Assembly (NCBI GenBank): GCA_002973635.1 | Contig: CP027224.1 | Span: 4,474,501-4,538,500 of the forward strand | DNA length: 64,000 nt | Direction: 5' to 3' | Origin: Lysinibacillus sp. B2A1 | Lineage (GTDB): Bacteria; Bacillota; Bacilli; Bacillales_A; Planococcaceae | Part shown: in pieces, positions 36,951 through 45,178 of the stretch | Layout: every line of letters begins with the position of its first letter | Numbering within the stretch: position 1 is the first letter of the stretch | The notes under the pieces: generated by a model | Told to the model about the DNA's origin: nothing | What the model saw: only the letters and a program-made list of their open reading frames with translations | The model's database searches: none | Position numbers and translations under genes: made by a program

Positions 36951-36990
36951 AAAAAAAAAAAGAATCCCCTCAGATAGGATTCTTTTTTTT
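36951..36990. terminator. orphan bidirectional terminator
   Basis: AAAAGAATCC and GGATTCTTTT pair with long A and T runs on the two sides. It does not directly follow any gene recognised here. It may be the terminator of whatever gene preceded the prophage insertion, or of the recombinase at 37455. Confidence 0.8.
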
Positions 36991-37454
36991 CGACTAGATG
37001 GCTAGTCCTCACGTACAGTATGTTCACTAAAAAATAATTTGGAGTTGTTGCTTTTTTTGAAGGTTTGAATGGAACAAATACGGGAATAATGCCAACTAGG
37101 GCAGTATTTCCACTATTTTCCCATCTTTCTCCACTAAGCAGGCTGCTAAACTACTTATTAGGAGAATCGAGCTATAAAAATTTTCAAATAATCAGTAAAA
37201 TGGCGCCCTCGGAGGGCATAATAAAAGTGCATTATATCAATGTTTCATAGGGTTGTTGTGTAGTATTTGTGTTGTATATAAAAACCCTTGATTTTTTTGC
37301 ACTTAATTTACCTCTATTACTCTACTAGGAATCACTCTCTTTATCAATAGATAAGTTGCATTTTTAATTTAACAGAAAATTTGTTACATATGAGTGTAGA
37401 AGAATATAATAAATAGAAGAAAGACATTTCAACCTTTTGTAATGGTCTGTTTAT
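36991..37454. other. 464-base gap at the host/prophage border
   Basis: No gene was recognised. There is a short hairpin (CGACTAG/CTAGTC at about 36990-37007) and the GC-richer palindrome-like GGCGCCCTCGGAGGGC near 37202. The prophage attachment site probably lies in or near this gap, but the matching copy is outside the window, so it cannot be named. Confidence 0.4.
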
Positions 37455-38441
37455 TTATTGTATATGATATTTTTTAAAAGCTTGTCTTTTACGTTCTTCA
37501 GATACAGGTGCATATCTTAATGTAGTTGCTGGATCTTCATGGCCTAAAAGATGTTGCAAATCTGCTAGTTCAATTCCAGAATCCATCGATAATGTTGCAA
37601 AAGTGTGTCGCATTACATGTGGTGTTAATGGCTTACTTACTTGTGTAACTTGTTCTATTTTATCTATTTGATATTGAATCCCTCTATTTGTTAACCTTCT
37701 ATATGGACGCCTTTCTGTAGCGAATAAGGCTTCGCAATCATCATTTCGCGAGCATAAATATCGCTTTAGATGAAAGAGTGCTTTAAAGCTAAAGAACACT
37801 TTACGCTCCTTACTTCCTTTTCCATATACAATAGTACTCATATCTTGCCAATTAATATCATGAATGTTAAGGGCACTTAACTCACTTAAACGACATGCAG
37901 TACTATAAAACACTTCAATTAAAGCGCGTTGACATAAAGTTGAACAAGATTCTCTAACTATTTCAAGTTCTTCTATTGTTAAACCTTCTCTCAAACGTTT
38001 GGGAACTTTAGGCGATTTTATTTTGGAAGCAGGATTTTTTAGAATAATTTCCTCTCTAACTAACCAAGTATAAAATGCTTTAATTATAGTCAACTTAGTC
38101 GCTATGGTTCCACTTTTTAAATGACTGGATGCAGTTAAATATTGACGGACATCTATTGTATTTACTTTTAACAGCGGTTTCATGATGAATTTTAAAAATC
38201 GTTTTAATTCATATTGGTAGTTTATTATTGTAGTTTCTGCATAATTTTCTAATCTAATTGCACCAAGATACATCGTCAGATACTCTTCATTATTATCTGT
38301 TAGTAGTTCTTCGTTTAGAACTTCAATTGAATAACTAGATAAAAGATCATCTAAGTAAATTGCTAATTTTGTTTCGTCATACTCAACAGAAGCCATTTTA
38401 ACTGTAGTAATAATTTCATTTATTAAATGTAATTTTGACAT
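37455..38441 (-). CDS. tyrosine recombinase (XerC/XerD-like), probable prophage integrase
   Basis: 328 residues. The N-terminal core-binding domain (NYAETTIINYQYELKRFLKF as seen from about residue 80) precedes a complete catalytic domain: Arg in ACRLSELSAL, Lys in VYGKGSKERKV, His and Arg in TPHVMRHTFA, His in LQHLLGHED, and nucleophile Tyr in TTLRYAPVS. The start was set at ATG 38439-38441 since ATAGGAGAATTAGA precedes it. It lies at the left edge of the prophage and on its coding strand. A host Xer-like function is the alternative. Confidence 0.85.
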   Translation of the reverse strand: MSKLHLINEIITTVKMASVEYDETKLAIYLDDLLSSYSIEVLNEELLTDNNEEYLTMYLGAIRLENYAETTIINYQYELKRFLKFIMKPLLKVNTIDVRQYLTASSHLKSGTIATKLTIIKAFYTWLVREEIILKNPASKIKSPKVPKRLREGLTIEELEIVRESCSTLCQRALIEVFYSTACRLSELSALNIHDINWQDMSTIVYGKGSKERKVFFSFKALFHLKRYLCSRNDDCEALFATERRPYRRLTNRGIQYQIDKIEQVTQVSKPLTPHVMRHTFATLSMDSGIELADLQHLLGHEDPATTLRYAPVSEERKRQAFKKYHIQ

Positions 38442-38489
38442 TCTAATTCTCCTATAAAAAAGACAATGTAGCTTCAGACAAAATATAGA

Positions 38490-38551
38490 CCATATAAACA
38501 AATTGACCAGGTACTCATATTGAAGTGAGTCCTGGTCATTTGTTTATATGG
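38490..38551. terminator. long hairpin between the 113-residue gene and the recombinase
   Basis: CCATATAAACAAA, TTGACCAGG and ACTCA pair with TGAGT, CCTGGTCA and TTTGTTTATATGG with two single-base bulges. The arms overlap the 3' end of the gene at 38536. It likely separates late transcription from the recombinase gene. Confidence 0.75.
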
Positions 38552-38877
38552 CTTAAAAGTAATTCTTCAACTTGCGTTTTTAATGCTTGGTTGGCATAAC
38601 GTAATACTTCATCCTCTCCAGGTGTGGTAACAGTGAGATCACTAAAATGCTCGCCGACTTTTTCCCACTTAACAAACTTTATTTTATCCTTTGCTAATAG
38701 TCTCTTGGTATTGTAATAATCATTTGTTATTGCTTTTAACAGACCATCAATTATTGGTGCATATACTTTCACCATTTTTAAATTTTCAATAACAGCAAAG
38801 TCACGTTGCAATGATTGAATAGCTAAATCATGTATCACAAATTTGTGTAACAAGCTACGTTGTTCTGCTTTTAACAT
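38536..38877 (-). CDS. hypothetical protein, partner of a WYL-type small protein
   Basis: 113 residues, predicted mainly helical (MLKAEQRSLLHKFVIHDLAI, then LLKAITNDYYNTKRLLAKDK), with no membrane segment and no recognised motif. The start overlaps the stop of the WYL-type gene by seven bases, so the two are co-expressed. SOS-box-like sequences precede the pair. A DNA-damage or regulatory role is only suggested by context. Confidence 0.6.
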   Translation of the reverse strand: MLKAEQRSLLHKFVIHDLAIQSLQRDFAVIENLKMVKVYAPIIDGLLKAITNDYYNTKRLLAKDKIKFVKWEKVGEHFSDLTVTTPGEDEVLRYANQALKTQVEELLLSHINK

Positions 38878-39095
38878 ATAATTTCACGTTCTTTATTGAT
38901 GACTGGAACAACCGCCAAGACATTACTAATTATAAATGTACGCTTTGCTTTTCTGCTGAAACAGTATGCCTGAAACGAATCACCAACAATTTTAATAATC
39001 TTTATACGACGTTTTGATATTTTACCATCTTGAGCGATGTACATCATACTTACAATTTGATTATGTTGCATTGATTTAATCAGTTGTTCTTTCAT
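38871..39095 (-). CDS. small WYL-domain-like protein
   Basis: 74 residues. The pattern IVSMMYIAQDGKISKRRIKI, GDSFQAYCFSRKAKRTFIIS, NVLAVVPV matches the strand layout of WYL domains, ligand- or nucleic-acid-sensing modules, without the helix-turn-helix usually attached. Short HTH-less versions are common in Bacillus genomes and phages. AAGGGAGTGTAATGAC precedes the ATG. It is the first gene of a pair. Confidence 0.65.
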   Translation of the reverse strand: MKEQLIKSMQHNQIVSMMYIAQDGKISKRRIKIIKIVGDSFQAYCFSRKAKRTFIISNVLAVVPVINKEREIIC

Positions 39096-39115
39096 GTCAT
39101 TACACTCCCTTATAA

Positions 39116-39150
39116 GAACGTTTGTTTGTATTATTTTAGAACAAACATTT
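39116..39150 (-). promoter_or_regulatory. possible LexA/DinR boxes
   Basis: Two sequences resemble GAACnnnnGTTC: GAACGTTTGTTT (39116-39127) and GAACAAACATTT (39139-39150). Both lie in the 130-base upstream region of the WYL-type gene. Each departs from the consensus, so binding is uncertain. Confidence 0.35.
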
Positions 39151-39182
39151 GTATTTTAGCAAGTGTAATTTCTGGAAATAAA

Positions 39183-39220
39183 AAAGGACCAGGCTCAAAT
39201 TAATTGAGTACCTGGGCTTT
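39183..39220. terminator. terminator after the phage amidase
   Basis: AAAGGACCAGGCTCAA pairs with TTGAGTACCTGGGCTTT with small mismatches, four bases after the amidase stop. Confidence 0.7.
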
Positions 39221-39224
39221 AAAA

Positions 39225-39965
39225 TTATTCGGCTACTATATTTGTTATCCGTGCCAACTTAGCTGTGCTAATTTTACTAGCTGCACCTTGTGCTGCATCC
39301 ATACCTGTAAAAGTACCTGTTTTCACCCTCCATAGTTTGTTGTCAGGCTCGATATATGCTACCCAACCGAAACGATGTTTTAATACATCTAAGACGTTTT
39401 CAGCTGCTTGAATTGTACTGTATGTGCCTGTTAAAACACGATACTTCTTGTTATCTGAGTCTGGTTTTGGTTGTTGTACAGCACCAGCGTTTTTAACCAG
39501 TTGTAAGAAGGTAGCCCAAGCAACATTGCCAGCACGAATTTCACGAGGACAGTTTTTACCACTGTAATAATTGTGTTGCACCACATCATTAATAGTAAGT
39601 CCCTCGTCTTTTAAGATTTTAGCGACTAACGCAGCAGTATTTTCTAATGTCTTCCTATAGTTGCCATCACCATTCACACACATTTCTACATGTATGCCCT
39701 CTGCATTGCCTTTCGCTGTACCTGAGGCCCAACATTTCCATGTGTGTTCAAAAGATTGTACGGCTTCTTTATCATCTACTTGCCATTGCCACGAAGCAGA
39801 GCGACTGTTACCATTTGCTTGTAAGCGTGCATGTGCATCAGCATCAGCACCTGTCCGATAATTGTCAGTACCATGTACAACTACTTTTCTTTTAGTGTTT
39901 CCTTTACCGTTTGTAACTTTTGCCGCTTGAGCATCAGATACTAGCTTTTTACGAATTACTACCAT
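39225..39965 (-). CDS. phage endolysin: N-acetylmuramoyl-L-alanine amidase with SPOR domain
   Basis: 246 residues. The Amidase_2 domain (1-155) has zinc ligands in VVVHGTD and VVQHNYYSGKNCP. The C-terminal 75 residues (KYRVLTGTYSTIQAAENVLD ... WRVKTGTFTGMDAA) form a SPOR domain, which binds peptidoglycan lacking stem peptides. It cleaves the amide between muramic acid and L-Ala at lysis. TTGGAGGGGAATAAATA precedes the start, and the gene follows the holin with a one-base overlap. The active-site region has WQWQVDD and WKCWASG where relatives often have YHYTVDD and WHAG, so some residues differ. Confidence 0.9.
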   Translation of the reverse strand: MVVIRKKLVSDAQAAKVTNGKGNTKRKVVVHGTDNYRTGADADAHARLQANGNSRSASWQWQVDDKEAVQSFEHTWKCWASGTAKGNAEGIHVEMCVNGDGNYRKTLENTAALVAKILKDEGLTINDVVQHNYYSGKNCPREIRAGNVAWATFLQLVKNAGAVQQPKPDSDNKKYRVLTGTYSTIQAAENVLDVLKHRFGWVAYIEPDNKLWRVKTGTFTGMDAAQGAASKISTAKLARITNIVAE

Positions 39966-40234
39966 TATTTATTCCCCTCCAAATCATCACGTGGTTTGTT
40001 ATATCCAAGTGCTTGGACACTGTCTGCAGTACCAGTTGTTGTTGGATCAATAACCACCCCAATAAGCACTAAAAGAGCGAGCACAGTGTTAAATAACTCT
40101 GTTACTCGCTCATTATAAATTGTTGTGTCGTAGCCAATTAATGCCCCAATCTGTTGTACTAGTAAAAGCAATAATGCAAAGGCAGCCACCAAAAATGGCT
40201 TATGCTTTAGACGGACTTTCCAGTTAATTTTCAT
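39965..40234 (-). CDS. phage holin, phi LC3 type
   Basis: 89 residues with two hydrophobic segments (LVAAFALLLLLVQQIGALIG and LFNTVLALLVLIGVVIDPTT). It ends with the family tail DPTTTGTADSVQALGYNKPR. It forms membrane lesions that release the endolysin. The start was set at ATG 40232-40234 because GGGGGAAAAGG precedes it; the longer frame lacks a site. It overlaps the upstream coiled-coil gene by 11 bases. Confidence 0.88.
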   Translation of the reverse strand: MKINWKVRLKHKPFLVAAFALLLLLVQQIGALIGYDTTIYNERVTELFNTVLALLVLIGVVIDPTTTGTADSVQALGYNKPRDDLEGNK

Positions 40235-40523
40235 ATACCTTTTCCCCCAATTCATCAATTCGTTTATGTGCTTGTTTGCTCGACTCTTCTACACGTGTAA
40301 CACGTTCTGACAAGTCCATACGAGCTTTTTGCTCAACCTTCATATCCACTCGAATGTTTTCAACTCCATTGTTAATAGCATCTAATTTAGTACTGATAAC
40401 AGCCGATTCTGCTGCACTTTGTTGGACATCTTTATCTCTATTTTTCAAGAATGCAAGATACGTAAAAAGCATTCCAAATAATGCACTTAGCACACCTACT
40501 ATTGCTGTTAATTCCATATTCAT
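40224..40523 (-). CDS. phage membrane-anchored coiled-coil protein of the lysis module
   Basis: 99 residues. An N-terminal helix (IVGVLSALFGMLFTYLAFL) is followed by a heptad-rich coiled coil (STKLDAINNGVENIRVDMKV ... LSERVTRVEESSKQAHKRID). Proteins of this shape, such as XhlA-like hemolysins, sit next to phage holins and may modulate lysis. Start set at ATG 40521-40523 with GAGGAAG upstream. Confidence 0.7.
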   Translation of the reverse strand: MNMELTAIVGVLSALFGMLFTYLAFLKNRDKDVQQSAAESAVISTKLDAINNGVENIRVDMKVEQKARMDLSERVTRVEESSKQAHKRIDELGEKVYEN

Positions 40524-40570
40524 GTCAACACTTCCTCTCAATAATAAAAACCCTTCACAATTGATTATTT

Positions 40571-40626
40571 GGAAGGTAAATTCCCAAACGCTTGGGGATT
40601 TAAAAAGCACCCTCAACTGAGAGTGC
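40571..40626 (-). repeat. terminator-containing repeat module, copy 1
   Basis: On the plus strand GGAAGGTAAATTCCCAAACG, then CTTGGGGATT, then the hairpin GCACCCTCAACTGAGAGTGC (40607-40626). Read on the minus strand the hairpin is followed by TTTTT, so it terminates the gene at 40638-41360. The segment recurs at 41587-41641. Confidence 0.75.
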
Positions 40627-40637
40627 CTCATAGACTA

Positions 40638-41360
40638 TTATGCATTTAGCTCTTTTTGCTTTTTAGCTTCTCTTTGATGTATTTTGTCCTCGATTTCCAC
40701 CTTTAACTGATGATACATAATATGAAAAATAGTTAATGATGCTTTTAAAGTCGTTTTAATCAAAAATAAAATGTATATCTTCTCATTGTACCATTTAAAA
40801 TTTAAGTAAACTCTAGCTTTAACTAAAACATCTCCTTTAACTAATATAAAACCACTATTAACATCTAGGTAAATTTTATGACTAGGGAAATCTCCACATT
40901 TTATAACAACTTTTTGCCTTCTCGGGTTTCCCTCTAAAAAATGTGCAGATAGATATGATTTTAATAAAGGTTCTTCAGGTTCTACATCATCAGCAAGATG
41001 AAACCAAACAAAACCTTGATTCCTATATTTCTTTGGCAAAAGGTGATTAACTTTTGGTCTAGCATGAGCAGGTATGGAAACCTCTGATTCGCCTTCATCA
41101 ACCGTTAATACATTACTGTAATGTATTAAATTTCTATGTTGAAGTTCTTCCCACTCTTCATTATTAATGGGTCTGAAACCATATCTTTTTTTGTAAATCT
41201 TTCTAAAAACAGCATAAAATAGATTTAGAATAAATAATAAAAATATTGAAATGAATATTAGTATTACCAACACACCTGCAAGATCATATTCTCCTAATCT
41301 CACACTAATTATAATTGGGAACACTATTAAGAGAGCAATAAAAACAAGTATCGTAGTCAT
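40638..41360 (-). CDS. phage cargo-like membrane protein of unknown function
   Basis: 240 residues. Two adjacent N-terminal membrane helices (TTILVFIALLIVFPIIISVR and AGVLVILIFISIFLLFILNL) are followed by a soluble domain of about 170 residues with no recognised motif, which includes WFHLADDVEPEEP and the C-terminal KKQKELNA. Start chosen at ATG 41358-41360, as AGAGGAAATATA precedes it. It lies between tail fibre and lysis genes, a common place for accessory genes, and has its own terminator. Superinfection exclusion is a possible role but cannot be shown. Confidence 0.6.
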   Translation of the reverse strand: MTTILVFIALLIVFPIIISVRLGEYDLAGVLVILIFISIFLLFILNLFYAVFRKIYKKRYGFRPINNEEWEELQHRNLIHYSNVLTVDEGESEVSIPAHARPKVNHLLPKKYRNQGFVWFHLADDVEPEEPLLKSYLSAHFLEGNPRRQKVVIKCGDFPSHKIYLDVNSGFILVKGDVLVKARVYLNFKWYNEKIYILFLIKTTLKASLTIFHIMYHQLKVEIEDKIHQREAKKQKELNA

Positions 41361-41586
41361 TATATTTCCTCTCTTTTTTCCCATTACACCATTTTCTTTA
41401 TAAATATTTTTTTTAAAAATAATCAACGCCTCACTCTTCATATTTTTACATTAATACATAAATTATAAAATTTCCCATTTAAAAAAGCGAGCGTATGTTT
41501 CTATAATTTAATTGTTGTTTTGGAATTTCTTTGAATTGTTTTAGAATCTTAAAGTAATATAAAAGGCCCTCCACAGATGATGAAGT

Positions 41587-41641
41587 GGAAGGCAAATTCC
41601 CAAGCGCTTGGGATTATAAAAGGACCATCAGTTGAGAGTGC
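41587..41641 (-). repeat. terminator-containing repeat module, copy 2
   Basis: GGAAGGCAAATTCCCAAGCG, CTTGGGATTATAAAAGG, then CATCAGTTGAGAGTGC. It contains the perfect palindrome TCCCAAGCGCTTGGGA and is similar over its whole length to copy 1. It follows the gene at 41663-42106. Its inner GCACTCTC hairpin is degraded, but a neighbouring inverted pair (CCTCCAC...GTGGAAGG) could replace it. Confidence 0.7.
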
Positions 41642-41662
41642 TATACTGAATTAAGAAACAAA

Positions 41663-42106
41663 TTAATTATTAGTATTATGTTCTAATAGTTTTTGGTTTT
41701 CAACTGCCTTTAATGTCCCTTCTTTTTGATCCAAAACAAACAAATCCTTAAACTTAACCTCTGAAGATTTTTGTTGAACTGTCTTCATGATTTCCTTAGA
41801 TGACATTTCTACTTCTTCTAAAAAGTCACTTAGAAATCCTCTTTGATATTCTGCTGCTTCTTTATAGGCCTTGGCTAATTCATAATACTGCAACTTTTCT
41901 TTAGAATCGTCTGTAGATTCAGCTGCTTTTTCAGCGTTTCTAGCGTTTTTCAGAGCCTCTTCCATTTTAGCAGTACTTCTATTTTTCGCTTTTTCTTTTA
42001 ATGACTTAAAAACAAAATTTAAAATTTCTTGACCATAATTTATAATAACAAATTTCACTACTGGCCATCCCATTTTTAAAAACCACTCTATTACTTTCCT
42101 TTTCAA
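41663..42106 (-). CDS. phage cargo-like coiled-coil protein of unknown function
   Basis: 147 residues. A short amphipathic or membrane-associated helix (PVVKFVIINYGQEILNFVFK) is followed by a long charged helical region (AKMEEALKNARNAEKAAEST, KEKLQYYELAKAYKEAAEYQ). No known domain. It lies beside the other uncharacterised gene and is also followed by the repeat module, so the two may have been acquired together. Confidence 0.55.
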   Translation of the reverse strand: MKRKVIEWFLKMGWPVVKFVIINYGQEILNFVFKSLKEKAKNRSTAKMEEALKNARNAEKAAESTDDSKEKLQYYELAKAYKEAAEYQRGFLSDFLEEVEMSSKEIMKTVQQKSSEVKFKDLFVLDQKEGTLKAVENQKLLEHNTNN

Positions 42107-42186
42107 TCTACTCCCTCCCTTCTATCTAATTATAAGACAAAAGGGAGGGATTTCCTTCTATTTTTGACAATAAAATAACACTAAAA

Positions 42187-42327
42187 TTATGTTTGTGTTT
42201 CTTCAGCTAAGAAGCCTACTCCTGATTCCTCTAAGATTTCTTTAACACCCTCTTGTAAAGATGAAGGTACTTCACTAAATTTTGTTTTTTCTAAGATTAC
42301 TCGTTGTGCGAAAAACATAGCCATCAT
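42187..42327 (-). CDS. CD1375/XkdX-like small phage tail-region protein
   Basis: 46 residues, starting MMAMFFAQRVILEKTKFSEV and ending GFLAEETQT. The pattern fits short proteins found after tail fibre genes in Firmicute phages (CD1375-like). AAGGGAGGTGAAACC precedes ATG 42325-42327, so this start was chosen over the longer frame. Confidence 0.6.
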   Translation of the reverse strand: MMAMFFAQRVILEKTKFSEVPSSLQEGVKEILEESGVGFLAEETQT

Positions 42328-42374
42328 GGTTTCACCTCCCTTCAAATACAACAAAATCCATTGTAAAAAGCGCA

Positions 42375-42578
42375 TCATTTATACACCTTAGTTGCAATTT
42401 CTGCAATCAGGTCCTCCATGAAATCCATGCGCTCTGTGTTGGCTTGATTTTGTAGCCTCAGTATTTTATTTTCTTGCTCTAAGCGATCAGCTCTTTCCTC
42501 TGCTGTTTCACCTTTACCAGCCTTTTGTGGTGCACCTAAATCGCCGTTTTGGTCACGTTCTTTATATTCCAACGCCAT
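42375..42578 (-). CDS. small phage protein with coiled coil (XkdW-like position)
   Basis: 67 residues; the middle (AEERADRLEQENKILRLQNQ) is a strong coiled coil. It overlaps the stop of the fibre gene by one base and lies in the place where XkdW-like proteins occur. The role is unknown. Confidence 0.6.
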   Translation of the reverse strand: MALEYKERDQNGDLGAPQKAGKGETAEERADRLEQENKILRLQNQANTERMDFMEDLIAEIATKVYK

Positions 42579-44233
42579 TATTCAACAACCCCCGATATTA
42601 AATGGATTTTGTGATTGATATCTAAAGTCTCACGTGAAGTTGACAGCTTGAGGATGATATTATTTTTTGGCTCAGTTGCCTCATAATAGAACGTATCCTC
42701 TACCACGTTATTTTGATTTGGCATAGGTGCTGTATTTTCAGGTGTTAAAATAACATATTGCTCCTGCTCGCCAACTAATGTCATTGATAACGAGACTTCA
42801 AGGTCCATATCCTCATCTCTCTCAAGGAACAATAAAATGCCCTTTGCAGATCCCTTTGGCGGTGTTATTTGATACCTCGCTACGGATTGCAAAATAGGCG
42901 TGTTAACTTCATTTTTATTTAATTTTATCGTTTTGGATACTTTAAAATCGTAACTGTCCATCAACTCTACAACGATTGTATTTTGACCGACTTGCAATTG
43001 AGCGAGTGTAATATCAAAAGCCCATTTACCCTCTACAATTTCCAACTCTATGCTATTGCCTCCGTTTAATCGATAAGCAGCTGTAACAGTATTTTTATCT
43101 GGGTCGCTCGCTGTACCACTGATTTTGAATTTATCAGTATTAATGATACCTGACGGTTGCACAGCATCCACTGTTAAGATTGGTGGACGGTTTGGTACCA
43201 CGTAAAATGCGCGCTCTGTGATAGGAGATTGCCCGCCATCACTATCCTGCGCCCATATTTTTAACGTATGTGGTACGCCATCTGTTAAATTCCTCGTAAC
43301 ACCTATATCACCATCAAATAGCCTGCCACCTTTAAATTTTAGCTGTTTACTAAAAGCTATTGGTGCGTTACTTAGCCCTATTCCCATTACGAATTTTGAT
43401 TCAAGATTTACTTGGCCATATATCGTTACAGATTGATTGGCATTTACATCAGCTGCAGAACCAGCGATGTTAAATACATCATTTTCATACAGTGTCATAT
43501 TTGCGTTTGGAGAATTTACAGATACCGTTGGAGCTGTATTAGTTACATTCAATACAAAACCTTGTGTAGTAGTAAACTCACCATCACTTGCATTGACAGT
43601 AATCCATGTGCTACCAATATCTTTACCAGTAAGAGTTAATGTATTACCTGATACAATTGCGGTTGCTACACTTAAATTGCTGGATGCGACACTATAGGTC
43701 AATGCATCTCCTTGTGGATCGCTAAAATAATTGGCTAGATTAATTGTAATAGGTAAATCTTTTTTAGTAGATTGCGTTGGTATTTGAGTATAATTAGGTG
43801 CTGTATTTACTTTTGCTCCTCTTACATACCAATATCCATCACTATTTCGAGCATTGTCAGTATAAGCTGAGTAGTCAGCTTGGATAGTCTCGATTAATGT
43901 GCCTTTAAAATAACGTATAGTTGGATCAACTGAAATCCTATAAACATCATAGTCTGAATATCCATGTTCAGTAGAGAAACCATGATATAGGTATTCTCGT
44001 ACAATTGCATTATTTTCATTTTCCCTAGTGTTATAGATTGGTTGTGATATATTATCCACCGAAGATGTATAGGTACCTGCAAGTTCAACACGATGTTGCC
44101 CTAAATGAACTGATACCTTATATGCACTCATCCCAACAACAGTGTATGGTGTTGCTTCTCTTCCAATATAAGTTCTAGTGACTACTGGCGTTGAAATTTC
44201 GGCTTTGAACTTTTGCCATTGATAAAGAACCAT
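42578..44233 (-). CDS. phage tail fibre or receptor-binding protein with Ig/cadherin-like domains
   Basis: 551 residues. An N-terminal part rich in Tyr and Gly (1-150) is followed by at least three beta-sandwich modules. The first is cadherin/dystroglycan-like (INLANYFSDPQGDALTYSVA ... SGNTLTLTGKDIGSTWITVN), and two more begin NTAPTVSVNSPN and NRPPILTVDAVQ. The C-terminus is mixed beta. Such proteins form fibre shafts or bind surface sugars. Its position after gpI-type baseplate genes supports an adhesin role. Confidence 0.7.
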   Translation of the reverse strand: MVLYQWQKFKAEISTPVVTRTYIGREATPYTVVGMSAYKVSVHLGQHRVELAGTYTSSVDNISQPIYNTRENENNAIVREYLYHGFSTEHGYSDYDVYRISVDPTIRYFKGTLIETIQADYSAYTDNARNSDGYWYVRGAKVNTAPNYTQIPTQSTKKDLPITINLANYFSDPQGDALTYSVASSNLSVATAIVSGNTLTLTGKDIGSTWITVNASDGEFTTTQGFVLNVTNTAPTVSVNSPNANMTLYENDVFNIAGSAADVNANQSVTIYGQVNLESKFVMGIGLSNAPIAFSKQLKFKGGRLFDGDIGVTRNLTDGVPHTLKIWAQDSDGGQSPITERAFYVVPNRPPILTVDAVQPSGIINTDKFKISGTASDPDKNTVTAAYRLNGGNSIELEIVEGKWAFDITLAQLQVGQNTIVVELMDSYDFKVSKTIKLNKNEVNTPILQSVARYQITPPKGSAKGILLFLERDEDMDLEVSLSMTLVGEQEQYVILTPENTAPMPNQNNVVEDTFYYEATEPKNNIILKLSTSRETLDINHKIHLISGVVE

Positions 44234-44234
44234 C

Positions 44235-44879
44235 CTAAACCACCTCCACTAACACTACGTTATATGTCTGCCAATCCCCAATACCCATCTCTGACAATGT
44301 TGTGTCAATTGCTACATTACTACGAGCTACCTTTGCACCTTTTTTATAATTATGCTGCAGGGCCTGTACAGTTATGGTATTGGTTCCTATGGATGTGATA
44401 ATGACGTTCTCGCTATGCAGATCATCAAAAATTGTTACTTGTGAAAAAGCTGTAAATCCTTCAGTATTCGCAACCTTCAAAACAGTAGTGCCAATGACCA
44501 CAGACTCTACTATATCAGTAAGTGTTTTATCTAGTACTATTTTATTGGTACTGCCATCTAACGTGTCAGAAAACGTTCCTGAATTACCTGGTACACGTCC
44601 ATCAAGTTCAAGTTGTATTTGCATCCGTCTGACCAAAGAAGCTAATTCTACTAAAAATTCATGTGCCATATAAATACCTAAATCCATGTGATTTAGACGT
44701 TTTGCTGCTACACGAGTACCTTCCTCAATTGTTTCGTAAAAGGGTAGCCCGGTTAATGGATTGAGCATATCCTCGCCAACATCATCTTTTTTTGGAATTA
44801 ATTTACCATCAGGACCAATCTTCCATATACGGTCTTTCCAATGTAGTAATACGTAATCGTTTTTAAATGAAAATTTCAC
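44235..44879 (-). CDS. phage tail-associated protein, function unknown
   Basis: 214 residues. The first 80 residues contain WKDRIWKIGPDGKLIPKKDD, and the C-terminal half has an Ig-like strand pattern (VVIGTTVLKVANTEGFTAFS, VTIFDD). It lies between the gpI-type and fibre genes and overlaps the upstream gene by four bases, so it is probably a fibre connector. Confidence 0.55.
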   Translation of the reverse strand: MKFSFKNDYVLLHWKDRIWKIGPDGKLIPKKDDVGEDMLNPLTGLPFYETIEEGTRVAAKRLNHMDLGIYMAHEFLVELASLVRRMQIQLELDGRVPGNSGTFSDTLDGSTNKIVLDKTLTDIVESVVIGTTVLKVANTEGFTAFSQVTIFDDLHSENVIITSIGTNTITVQALQHNYKKGAKVARSNVAIDTTLSEMGIGDWQTYNVVLVEVV

Positions 44880-45178
44880 TGTTGCAACACTCCTTTCAGT
44901 ACAACAGATAAGGTAAATACAATCATTAAACCGTCCTCACTCTGTTCTATCTGCACAGTGTACTTATCTAATTCAATACCATGCTCATCTACCAACTTTG
45001 CCTCTGTTACAGTGCCATGCCCATCATCTAAATACACATACGTTTTCACTGTGTCACTTTCAATTAATTGAGAATGGAACTCTACTTCTTTTTGTTGATC
45101 ATCAATAGTAACAATTGCTTTCTTGGCCATACTTTTTAAAAATTCTAGGGTACGGTCAATAACTATATGAGTCACCAT
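44876..45178 (-). CDS. phage tail-associated protein, function unknown
   Basis: 100 residues, mixed alpha/beta (KAIVTIDDQQKEVEFHSQLI, VKTYVYLDDGHGTVTEAKLV). It starts with ATG overlapping the gpI stop. No family was recognised; the context is a tail-fibre module. Confidence 0.5.
   Translation of the reverse strand: MVTHIVIDRTLEFLKSMAKKAIVTIDDQQKEVEFHSQLIESDTVKTYVYLDDGHGTVTEAKLVDEHGIELDKYTVQIEQSEDGLMIVFTLSVVLKGVLQQ

Noticed and set aside
36991..37454. Prophage attachment core
   Set aside because: The second copy would be outside the window, so no sequence can be identified as att from this side alone.
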